Shown here in pieces: positions 11,607 through 20,973 of a DNA stretch of 64,000 nucleotides. A program made the position numbers and the translations under genes. The notes under the pieces were generated by a model. The model saw nothing but the letters and a program-made list of their open reading frames with translations. It made no database searches and was not told where the DNA came from. The number at the start of each line of letters is the position of its first letter. Position 1 is the first letter of the stretch. The stretch lies in NCBI GenBank assembly GCA_019055375.1, contig JAHQIW010007224.1, positions 62,001 to 126,000 on the forward strand, written 5' to 3'. The stretch comes from Parelaphostrongylus tenuis (lineage: Eukaryota > Nematoda > Chromadorea > Rhabditida > Metastrongylidae).

Positions 11607-12239
11607 GTTTGGCTCTGAGCTTGCGTCTCTACTGCTTCGTTTTATTCGTATCTTATGTATCAACGAGTAAACCCCACTATTTTGATACTTTTTTTGAGGG
11701 AATGCGATAAGTTGACAAGTTCCCCACTTCTCATGTCCTGCCTGTAGGTTTTATTTGTAGTACCTACCATCCAACTCAACCGTGTGGAGAAGTCCACGCA
11801 TCTGAGAGAATTAAGAATGATTGACAGTTAATAGTAAATTTCTTGCTCAGCTTAACTCAATTGTAAAGTTGAAAAAATTTGTCTCACGTTTGAAAGTTTG
11901 GAATTTATTTGTTCATATAATTGATTTAACTCGATGCTGGTATAAAGAACTTTTTCCATTTGAGTTCGTTCAGTGATATGCAAATCTTTGGATCTCAGCT
12001 GGGATTTGAACTAACGTCTCATCAATACCGAGTGTGCTTGTTGACCGATGCACCACCGGGGCCATCGCTCTGCTAACACCACTATCTTATTTACTTGCAC
12101 ATTTGGGCGGTTCGTCTTCACGAACTGTGCGGACCCCAGCACATGAAAATCTATTGGTTTAGCTGTTTTCTTCCTTGGAGTGGCGGGATTAACCTAGTTG
12201 TGGCTTCCTCCGGTCGTAACCAGAAAGATCAGTCGATGG

Positions 12240-12480
12240 CTCTTGTGGATCAGCGGGAGATTACCATGTTGCAACTAGTAGCTACCAAAACGGTGGTCAT
12301 TAATAATACGCTTAACTCCTAGGTGGCTTTCCGAGCGGCAATTTCAGACTTCTCTGGCTAGGTGGCCTTGCTGAGTGGTTGAACCAACCGCTCAGTACTT
12401 TGTAGCCGACACCCAGGAACACTTCCCAGTAATGATGAGGCGGTAAACCATTTGAGAGGACCACTTCTTCCGTGGTCTAA
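12240..12480. repeat. Dispersed repeat R1, copy 1
   Basis: Shares TGCAACTAGTAGCTACCAA, the ACTTTGTAGCC block and GAGGCGGTAAAC with 26190-26430. No protein recognised. It lies between the two TMEM86-like genes. Confidence 0.6.
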
Positions 12481-12842
12481 ATAAATTCGCATGCCTAACG
12501 TCTTGGCGCCTTTACCTTCTTCCGAGCCGCATTGATATCCGAGTCAATGGACCACAGCTTTTCGTCGTTAGGATGTGGGTGTTAGTTGTGGTATTGAGTG
12601 TTCTATGACGACAGCACCGCTCGACTAAATAGTTCCAATTTAAAATTTCTTCACCAAAACGTCTCAAGCATCTCAACTGGCAGCATCATTATACTTGTAT
12701 AACCTCCTACAGCGGTGAATTTGGTGGTTATATCACCACGAAAATAGAGGCTGATATCATACTAGAGGCATAAACATAGTGTGGATCATTTTACTAGCGC
12801 ATCTCTCAGCTGACGGCTAACATCAACTAACCGCTCCCCGGC

Positions 12843-15800
12843 ATGGAAGATCAAGCAACAGCACGTATGCTTGCTATCTATGGTGGTGTCACCCTCCTTG
12901 TCTATGTAGAGACTAACGGCTTTAGCAAGGTAAGAGAAATCTCTCCACAAATATGTCACATAGGGAGCAACGTGGCCGAGTGGTTGTGGTGCTAGTCGCA
13001 GTGCGCGCGGGGCCCAGCTTCATCCCTCAACACTCTTCGGCAGTCAACCATGAACGCTCTACGGAATGCCTCAGCCTGGCTATCCTCACGATTATGAGGA
13101 GACGTGCTCAACCAGTATTCCAAGACGTTCAAGAAGAAGAAGACGATGAAACCACCGATGCTGAAAGTATTGGGATCCGCTCAGTGAAAACAGAACACTG
13201 AGAAGACGGATAATAAAGTGCCTAAGGCCTTGATCATGGCACTTCTTGAGTTCGGTTCGTTTCCTCGCATTCATCGTTCAGAAAGTAGTGTTTTAACTGC
13301 TCATAAGCTACTGCTTGAGAATATTCCTTTCGTCATAAATGTCGTAGAATGCTGGTCGAGTCGATTATCCCTGGAGTCCTGAGATAGCTCACATAGCCAA
13401 AGCATTCCCCATGGGGAGACAGTTTCTCAGAAAAACTTGTACGTCGCGCTACTTACGTACCTTAGGCCAGTCCATACCAGTTACGTTTCAATAGGCACCG
13501 ATGCTAAGAAATTGCATTTTCCCCTATTGCCACGGCCGACAAAATCCAAGATATGGTCTCTAGGACAAAAACAATTTACGAAGCAGTAATTTTTACGAGT
13601 ACTTTTATTTCGTAGTCTGATGATCATTCATTTATTTGCTTCCTATCATGCGGGTAGGAATGGTTCAGAATTGAGACTACATGAAAGATGGGGGTTAGCA
13701 GAGGGAAAGCCTCGCTGTGAATTACTATAGGGCTGTTTTGCATCAGGTCTCCAACGATGAGGTGAATGAATCGAGTTTCAGGTAGCATCACCATTGATGT
13801 ATTCTCTGCCGCTTCTAGCCCTATCTTTCCTTTCACTTACGTCTCCAATGCTACCACGAGCCAGGTTCTCTACTGCTGCCTCATTTGCTACACTCGGTAG
13901 GGTTTTAGTCAAACTAAATAAACAAGATCTTACCAAATCCCAGATTTCTAGCACTTTCTCGATACATGATCCTCTCGAAAATCTCATGGGAGCTTACGAT
14001 GATCGGTTACACGCTGGTAATCGTGGCAAACTTGCTGTATATATACTCAGTTCTGTGAGTAACTATAAAAATGCTTAGGGTTTTGGTGACTTTTAACTTC
14101 CTCAAATTAAGGATTTGTTTGCGATCATTTCTCTGGTACGATAAAGTAAGATAAATCGTCGCTGAGAATGTGTTAAGCCTTTTCGGGGTTGATACGTCAG
14201 CGGCTTACGTACGTTTGGGCCGGCGATAGCCCTAATAATCGGAGCTACACCCCCACTAGTCAACCCTACTGTTAGCAGGGGTGGGGGATGCGTTTGGTGA
14301 TAGCACGTGACTGTGATTATTCCATTGTTATCAGTCGATGGCTTTTTATATCATGATTCACTAAACTTTTGCATAGATCTACTGAGCGTATGAGAGTTTA
14401 TGAAACAAGCAATCGTTATGGTATCGAAGAGTTCTACGTTTGTAGTACTTTCATTTCTCTGGGTCCCCAGTAACTAACTATCTACTAACAATCATGCAGG
14501 ACCGTCTTCATTCGTTTCTCATGTTTCAGGCCTCTAATAGAAGAGTGGTCGATTGCACTCTCGATGTTCGGCATGATGTTCTTCTGTACATTTTCATATT
14601 ATTGTTTTGCTGATCTATACAGTTCCATTCCGTTCCTCGTTATTCTACACATCGGTGCATTCGCCACATCATGTCTTCTAGTGGTCGCATCTAGTTCTAT
14701 TTGCTTGAATACTATGGAAACGGAATATGAATTATACCAGGTGATTTTCTAAAGAAGTCCTATTCTAAACATTCAGTGGAGTCAAGCTGTCTCGTGTAAT
14801 TAACTGGGCTCCAATGACGATTACCATCCGGAAATTCATTAAAAATATATAACAATTCTTCCTCACCGCCTAATAAGGATAAATCAGAAAGAATGGAGAG
14901 GGATATGAGAAAAAGTCGAATATAAAGAAGTAAACGAGTGCGGATAAGCGTGGTGATGACCGACCGCCCGCCATTTCTAAATGGGTTATTTTCCGTTAAG
15001 CAGCACAGATTTCTAAACCTATCTCCTACGCTGGACAAGAAGTTTCCATAAAGAGTTTAGTAATCTTTCGGAAGCTCAAATCTCAAACTAGCGCTGTACG
15101 TGGCCGGTTTTGAAAAGACTCTTTTATGACGCTATAAAATTCAAAATAAAATTATGTTTGATATCGGCCACGCAATTCAACTATTACTTTGCTGGAAGCA
15201 TGAAAAGCATATGGACGCGCAGAGAAAATCTTATAGTATCAGAGTCAGACGTTTCTAAAATTTCTTCCGAAGCGGAGTAGCAATTCCTAGTCAACTTCAC
15301 TTGGAGCCATCGATCGATGTTTACGTCGGCTCCCTTACCCCACAGTCCGTGAACTGGCCATAGAACACCTGCTTGCGTATGTGAATCAATCTTATTCTCA
15401 TCCTTACGTTCCAGAGAATCGGTCTTTTCATAATACAAGCACAGCTCTGGAATCGGTAGATCCTACGCTATCGCAGGATTATTAATAGTCTAAAGAAAGA
15501 GCTCTGTACTGCGAGAAATGTGTGCGTGTGAAACACAAAAGTTTCCCTGTCACTGAAACGTTATAAAAGGTCTTTCAAAAAAATCACGCACGTAGAGGCT
15601 GTGAGATTTACGCTTTCTAATGATTATTAACACTCCTTATGAAAACTCAAGCAGTGTAGGGGATAGACTCAAAAATCTGTATTACCAAATGGAAAAAACC
15701 CTAAGATGTTTACGATTGAGTTGCATTTATATTTTTCCATGCTAATTTGATCAAGAGGAATCAGGAAGCTAGTTTTACTGTTTCTTAAAGGATATGAGAT

Positions 15801-18094
15801 AGAATTGTTTGTTTCATTAGATTTCCTTGATAAGCAGGCGCACGATTGTTAACAGTAGTACATAAAGGATAAAACGATAAAGCTCTCGGCGTCGATCAAT
15901 CCCTGAGGGATGCGCCATGCATTCGACTTCAATTTCTAACTTCGCTTGAGGTGATTGAATGCACATCTGGCCTTTACAATGACTCGCGGTGACCTCCCGC
16001 TGAACCGAGTCAGTGCTGCTTATCCTCCCAGACAAGTCTGAGACCTGTCTGGTACCAATTTACTGACCCCGGAGGGATGGATGGCTTGGTGAGCCATGAA
16101 CACGATATCGCACCAGTGACCTCGTGTGCGACACAGGGCACCTCTAACCACTGCGCCACATGCGCTCGTCACTAATACATATTGATTATAATGATGGAAT
16201 ACAATAGTGTTCAGTTGTCCCATAATTTCTTTCGCACTACTGTTCCATTCAGTTTCTTCTACTTCAAGTAAATTCATTGCAAAAACACTGTGGTATGTTG
16301 GAGAATGTTTCAGTAGCTCTAGCCAAGAATTAGATATTAGCATACTAGCAGCCAGACCCGCCATCACAACGAAAGTCCAAGTTCCATGCTCGGAAATATA
16401 AGCCTTCGGCTTTCTCGGATTGGCAGGGCATGTTGTTTTGGAAAGTGCTCAACAACAAGCAGACGTGCCATGCCGATATCCACAGAGAACATTCCGAACG
16501 TTGTCCACAGTAGTGCGAGAGAGACGTCCAAAACGACTCATTGTCGCCCTTATCCAGGATACGCTCGACCCTGCACCGCTTTGCAAAGTCGACTAGCCAC
16601 GTTTTGGAGAAACTGGGCTGGACCACGACACCACATTCACCGTACAGCCCTGATATTGCTCTATCAGATTACCATCTCTTCTGCGCCCTGAGTTGACATA
16701 TGTGGGAGAAAAAGCTCAAAAACTACAACCAGCTCAAAAGTGATCTAATTCTTTGTGGGAAGAAGACATCCACTCTTTGCTCAGCAGATAGTTGCATTTC
16801 ATTGATTACGATGGTGATCATATTTTTGATTGATTCATTTTTTTGACCAAATAACCACTGAATTATCAGAAGTGTCGTAATGCGGAAGGAGTTATGAGAT
16901 AACCCAGTTACGAAATGGCTAGAGTTTTGGGAATTTCGTACTCTTCAGATCCTCGGAACGTCAATTTGATTCGCAATCAACTCGATCAGATAGTTCCGTA
17001 TTTCCGGCAGAAAAACGTCAAATACAAATTCTTAGACAGGATACTAAATTTTTGGACACTATCCAAAAATGTGTTTATTGCGTCTTCTGCCGGGGATATG
17101 GAAGTGTTTGATTGAGTGAATTTGGCTCTTCTAGGCTCTGAAGAAAGCGGTATAGCTGCAACGTCAGCCACTGTATTGATATAGTAGTGTTTTCTTGAGC
17201 TGAGGAGTCCGATATCTCCACCCGAAAAGCCCAGCTAAGAGTAAATTGCACAAGAATGACTGCCGTCTTGGTAGATACTAGTCACAAAGTGGTAATCCCC
17301 TCTGATCCACAAGAGCCGACGACTGCTCTAATGTGAAGACGAAATGGGGAAGCCCCGGCTACGCTTACGTCGGGATTACAGGGAATATAATAGCTAACTA
17401 CCAGAGTTTCATTTGCTGCGGTCCGCATGATTGTGAAGACGGACAGTTCAAGCTCCCAAGTAAAAGTGTTATTGTACTCACTAAACACTACTCTTAACCA
17501 TTTCGGGACCGTGGACCCACAGTAGCTGCATCTTCAAAGAGCAACTTTGGATGATGTGCCCCGCCTCCTCTGCATCTCTAACCACCAACGCACTGCGTCT
17601 AACAAATGGCACATTGCTGCGCTTAACACTGGCACGCTAGGGGTTAGAGAAGCAGAGGAGGTGGAGCAGACCGTCCAGAGTTGCCAGCCAGAGATGCAGA
17701 GGCCGTGTGTCCACGATCTCGGAAAGGTTAAGCACCTTGCATCTGCTTTTCGAGGAAATATTGGATTAGTGAATCTATGCCAAGGATAGTCGTTACTGGG
17801 AGTTTTTTTGGGTTTTATGGTCTTCATATTTTGTGCGGAATATGTGTTTTTTTGATTTTATGCGTTACTATGAGTATTTTTATATGGGCGATAAATGTAA
17901 CTATGCAATAGATTTTGGTCTATTTACAGGCCTCCTACATGCGTGTTATCGGAGCACTAGCAATTATGGGAAGCAACACGATGTTCCTGTTTAGTCTGTA
18001 CGAAAGAAGAGTTGAAACCCTACAGAACATGTCCCGAGTCATCTTCTACGCAGCCCAGGGTCTCCTATATCTCGCCAACGAACGAACGTTTTGA
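12843..18094 (+). CDS. TMEM86/YhhN-like multi-pass membrane protein, copy B
   Basis: Five exons: 12843-12929, 13782-13896, 13952-14054, 14530-14740, 17930-18094 (681 nt, 226 aa). Exon lengths equal copy A except exon 3, which is one codon longer; intron phases are identical (0,1,2,0). It starts MEDQATARMLAIYGG and ends SRVIFYAAQGLLYLANERTF. Segment 3 reads ELTMIGYTLVIVANLLYIYS, and exon 4 keeps the YYCFADL...SIP block of copy A. As in copy A, the GD and H..Y residues expected of TMEM86 enzymes are absent (RY and N). The start is supported by homology with copy A; a possible trans-splice acceptor ATCTCTCAG ends at 12809. The 3.2-kb last intron holds a SINE and a mariner fragment. The gene begins 1.24 kb after copy A ends, so it is a tandem duplicate and could share an operon (not shown). 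Family name tentative. Confidence 0.8.
12958..13222 (+). mobile_element. SINE-B, tRNA-Leu/Ser-like head
   Basis: Starts with a tRNA-type A-box region (GTGGCCGAGTGGTTGTGGTG) and continues to a shared 3' body (CTCAACCAGTATTC, GTACTGGGATCCGC-like, then AATAAAGTG). Related copies are at 36246, 57455 and, diverged, 21150. It sits in intron 1 of copy B. Confidence 0.75.
13223..13781. other. Intron 1 of TMEM86-like copy B, remainder
   Basis: No repeat family or exon recognised between the SINE-B tail and the acceptor at 13780-13781. Confidence 0.5.
14985..15180. repeat. AT-rich dispersed repeat (family R2)
   Basis: Shares GCTGGACAAGAA.TTTCCATA, CTTTTATGACGCTATAAAAT and ATTATGTTTGATATCGGCC with the copy at 58115-58360. 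It lies in the last intron of copy B. A further copy in opposite orientation is at about 15480-15650. Confidence 0.6.
15868..16169 (-). mobile_element. SINE-A copy, near full length
   Basis: Full match in layout to the 5170 copy: minus-strand head GAGCGCATGTGGCGC, A and B boxes, and tail units GGATAAA on the plus strand near 15866-15880. Antisense within the last intron of copy B. Confidence 0.9.
16385..16870 (+). mobile_element. Mariner transposase C-terminal fragment
   Basis: Translated pieces include LEKLGWTTTPHSPYSPDIAL then SDYHLFCALS, the hallmark HPPYSPDLAPSDYHLF region of mariner transposases, followed by KKLKNYNQLKSDL. Frameshifts and stops surround it. It lies in the last intron of copy B. 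Confidence 0.85.
17290..17790 (+). mobile_element. Possible RTE fragments
   Basis: GTCCGCATGATTGTGAAG and ACGGACAGTTCAAG near 17415-17450 match the 3' tail of the RTE copy ending near 52290 (GTCCGCACAATTAGTGAAG, ACGGACAGTTCAAG). The following stretch with WHIAALNTGTL (about 17605-17640) loosely resembles the start of RTE endonucleases. Weak. Confidence 0.35.
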
Positions 18095-18132
18095 GATTCA
18101 CGAAAAGATATACTTAAGAACAGCTACACAGA

Positions 18133-18138
18133 AATAAA
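18133..18138 (+). terminator. Polyadenylation signal of copy B
   Basis: AATAAA, 39 bases after the stop codon at 18094. Confidence 0.6.
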
Positions 18139-18289
18139 AATAATTGTAATACTACGATCTTATTGAAGCGCAACGACTATACAGATCTTATCTGGGTGCT
18201 TACCAGACGAGGAATCCATTGACGCGTTTATTTCCTGACATTTTCAAAATCTTATATCGCAAAAAGAGTGGTAGTTGAGGAAGAGCCTC

Positions 18290-18420
18290 GGTAGTGCAGT
18301 GGTTAGCAAGCGTCCCGGAAATGGTGGGGCGCGAGTTCAACTCCTACCATCTGGGGTCCAGGCGTGGGAGTTTTACATATCGCCAGGCGTTCATGAATAC
18401 ATATTTATAACCCTTTGAGG
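18290..18420 (+). mobile_element. tRNA-derived SINE-like copy (family C)
   Basis: GGTAGTGCAGTGGTTAGCAA (A box) and GCGAGTTCAACTCC (B-box-like) are spaced as in a tRNA gene, followed by a non-tRNA tail. Only copy of this type seen here. Confidence 0.55.
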
Positions 18421-18648
18421 GTCATGAGAGTCATTTTGATGCTCACAGCGCGACGTCAAACGTCACTCAGCCGCTGCGACGGCGGTGTCGCGTACTCGTG
18501 GGAAAGCAGGCGGACTGTCAATCAAGCATACACAGACGTGCAGAGCCGCTTGTTTACCGCCGCGTAAGTGAACACGACGCCGCCCGCTTATCAACGCTGC
18601 TTCTTAGAGGGATAACATGGCAACACTCCTACTAGAGTAGTGAGAACG

Positions 18649-18922
18649 ATAAAGCTCTCGGGGTTAATCGATCCCTGAGCGATGCGCCGTGCATTCAACT
18701 CTATCAAGCATCGTTCGAAGTGACTTAGTTGAATACCCGGCTTTTACAATGACTCCCGGGAGCCCAGTGATAAGTCTAGTCAGTGCAGACTGATTCCCAG
18801 ACAAGTCTGACACGAATACACCAATCTCAAAGAGGTGGACTCTGGAACCCTTGGGCATGAGATTGAACATCCAACCACGTGTCGCCCACAGAGCGCCTTT
18901 AACGACTGCGCCACACGCGCTG
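18649..18922 (-). mobile_element. SINE-A copy, diverged
   Basis: Keeps ATAAAGCTCTCGG at the tail side and ACTGCGCCACACGCGC at the head side; the middle has several changes relative to 15868-16169. Confidence 0.75.
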
Positions 18923-19295
18923 AAGGCGATCTGAGACGTAATGACGGCGTGTGGGACGTGATTACAGAATGCTTAGATGTGCACGAGAGAATGGCTCTTG
19001 CTACAGTAACCAGCAAGTGGTGCTTTTATGGAATGTTTCTTGAGGTCCTATTTCTTCCATTTTCGTTTTCTTTTTGGTTGATCCATAGGTTTCTGTCGGT
19101 TATTTCACAGTAAGCGCTTTTCGCTGGTTTTGTTTGCAGATTTTGTTACTAACTTACTTTTTGTACTGTTTGTTTTGAACTTTTGCAACGTAGAGATGTT
19201 TCTTTGGGTTAATTGGCTGTCGTGTTTTTCTTCTTATGGGTGATTTTACGTTCGGAGCGATATCACTTACCATCTGGATAGTAATGTTTCTCTTA

Positions 19296-19590
19296 GAGCG
19301 CGTGTGGCGCAGTGGTTAGAAGCGCTTTGGCGCCTTGGGACGCACCCACGTGGTCGATCAGTCGATGGTTTGATCCCGCTCCCAAGACGCATTAGGCCGT
19401 CTATCTCGTCAGAATCTGTGGCCAGACTTGTCTGGGAGGATAGCAGCGCCGGCTATATACGTCGGTGGCTCACCGTGAGTCATTCGAAAGGCCAGATATG
19501 GATCCATTCAACTCGATGGATTCTCGATGAAATGGTATGCATGGTGCATCCCTGAATGGGTCGATCAACGCCGAGAATTCTATCTTTTAT
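19296..19590 (+). mobile_element. SINE-A copy, plus orientation
   Basis: Begins GAGCGCGTGTGGCGCAGTGG, has GGTTTGATCCCGCTC as B-box region and ends with GATCAACGCCGAGA. The only copy of the family in this window in plus orientation. Confidence 0.8.
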
Positions 19591-19640
19591 GCTTTTAGTC
19601 CATAAGATCGACTCTTTTTAGAACCTCGCAGTAAACATTC

Positions 19641-19966
19641 AAAATAATTCCAACAAAAAGAATGTCTAAAGCCTAAACGAGGTTGGTACGCCAGGGCCAT
19701 ACACCGGTGTTTCGGAGGTATCGGCCCCGTCGTCAGACACCCATGCCCCATATTAAGCCCTGCATTGTAGCAAGGAGGGTAGATCAAAATTGATCCATAA
19801 GATCAACTATTTTTAGAACCTTGCAGTAAACATTCAAAATAATTCCAAAAAAAAAGAATGTCCAAAGCCTAAAAGCTGTCTAAGCCGAAACCTTCGAAAC
19901 ACCGGTGTATGGCCCTGGCGTACCAACCTCGTTTAGGCTTTGGACATTCTTTTTTTTTGGAATTAT
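19641..19966. mobile_element. Foldback/MITE with hammerhead-like arm
   Basis: Inverted repeats of about 80 bases: AAAGCCTAAACGAGGTTGG then TACGCCAGGGCCATACACCG on the left, mirrored near 19890-19966. A direct repeat of AACATTCAAAATAATTCC occurs at about 19634 and 19830. On the minus strand the left arm (19695-19742) contains CTGACGA, a GC-rich hairpin, GAA and the palindrome ACACCGGTGT. Confidence 0.8.
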
Positions 19967-20084
19967 GCTTTTAGTGTTTTTTTTTCTCGGTGTTTTTTTG
20001 ACTATTTCGTAGTTCCAATATGCCTGATAATCATTATTTGAGCCACGCATGTCAGTGGTCTGTCAATGAGGGCTGACTTATAGA

Positions 20085-20127
20085 GCCCGATACACGTGTT
20101 TCGATCTTGCGATCTCGTTAGTCGGGC
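20085..20127 (-). ncRNA. Hammerhead ribozyme core, E3 left arm
   Basis: Minus strand: GCCCGA, CTAACGA (G5 changed to A), helix II GATC-GCAA-GATC, GAA, ACACGTGT, A, TCGGGC. Helix I pairs 6 of 6. The G5 change should inactivate it. Confidence 0.6.
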
Positions 20128-20641
20128 AGTTACCCTTTCTCGTCATTCTAGTTGATAGCCACGCGTCGCCCAACAAACTCCTCAAAGGTTTAACGAATTG
20201 GACTACAAAGTTTTGCTTAAACCTCCATATTTGCTGGACCTCGCGACCACCTTCTACCACTTTTTCAAACATTTTGATAGCTTCTTGCAGGTACAACGCT
20301 TCCACAACTAGGAGGATACGAAAACATCTTAATGCTACAGCAATAACCAAACTTATTCCTCGTTGACGAGAATGTGTTGACTATAATGGTTTCTATTTTA
20401 GTTATTAGAGATTTCTTTTTCACCAGGCATATTGAAACTTGAGCTGTGGTCTCAAGAAAACATTCGAAACGAAAGATATGATATATGAAATATACTAGCC
20501 AAGAACAATCGAGTGTACAACACTCTGTGTTCGGTGATAATTTCACTAGACATGGATTTTAAACGTTCGCCGTCGCTAACTCTTAGTGTGGGGACTGGAG
20601 CACCGACACAGGATTGGCAAAAGACGAGAAAGGGTAGCTGC

Positions 20642-20680
20642 CCGACTGACGAGATCGCAAGATCGAAACACGTGTATCGG
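20642..20680 (+). ncRNA. Hammerhead ribozyme core, E3 right arm (complete)
   Basis: CCGA, CTGACGA, helix II GATC-GCAA-GATC (4 bp closed by a GCAA tetraloop), GAA, palindromic ACACGTGT, A (GUA triplet), TCGG. All invariant core residues are present and helix I pairs 4 of 4. Cleavage is predicted after the A at about 20676. Confidence 0.75.
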
Positions 20681-20957
20681 ACTTTATAAGTCAGCCCTCA
20701 TTGACAGACCACTGACATGCGTGGCTCAAATAATGATTATCAGGCATATTGAAATTTGAGCTGTGGTCTTAAGAAAACACTCGAAATGAAAGATATTTCG
20801 TAGTTGTTGTTGTGTGAGTTGGTGGCCAATCACTGTGCTCGAGTGTTCACAGTTCTGTAGGCATTCTGCCGTATTGTTATGATGTGTTTTGTTAGTGATT
20901 TCTGCTCTACTCGTTGTTTTACTCTTATTGTTATTCGTCAAAATTGTTCTTCAAGGT

Positions 20958-20967
20958 GTTTTCCCAG
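20958..20967 (+). promoter_or_regulatory. Likely spliced-leader acceptor of rpl-33
   Basis: GTTTTCCCAG six bases before the start codon at 20974, a canonical nematode acceptor with no upstream coding exon. Confidence 0.7.
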
Positions 20968-20973
20968 GTAGAA

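Larger units (their letters stand above)
20010..20750. mobile_element. Hammerhead-bearing foldback element E3
   Basis: Best-preserved member. The left arm reads CCTGATAATCATTATTTGAG then CCACGCATG near 20031-20050, mirrored by CATGCGTGGCTC and AATAATGATTATCAGG near 20717-20745. An internal stretch (about 20424-20560) repeats the outer-arm sequence. No reading frame. Lies between copy B and rpl-33. Confidence 0.85.

Noticed and set aside
13794..14078. Plus-strand frame of 94 codons read straight through
   Set aside because: It runs across an intron. Splicing 13782-13896 to 13952-14054 gives the frame that matches copy A.
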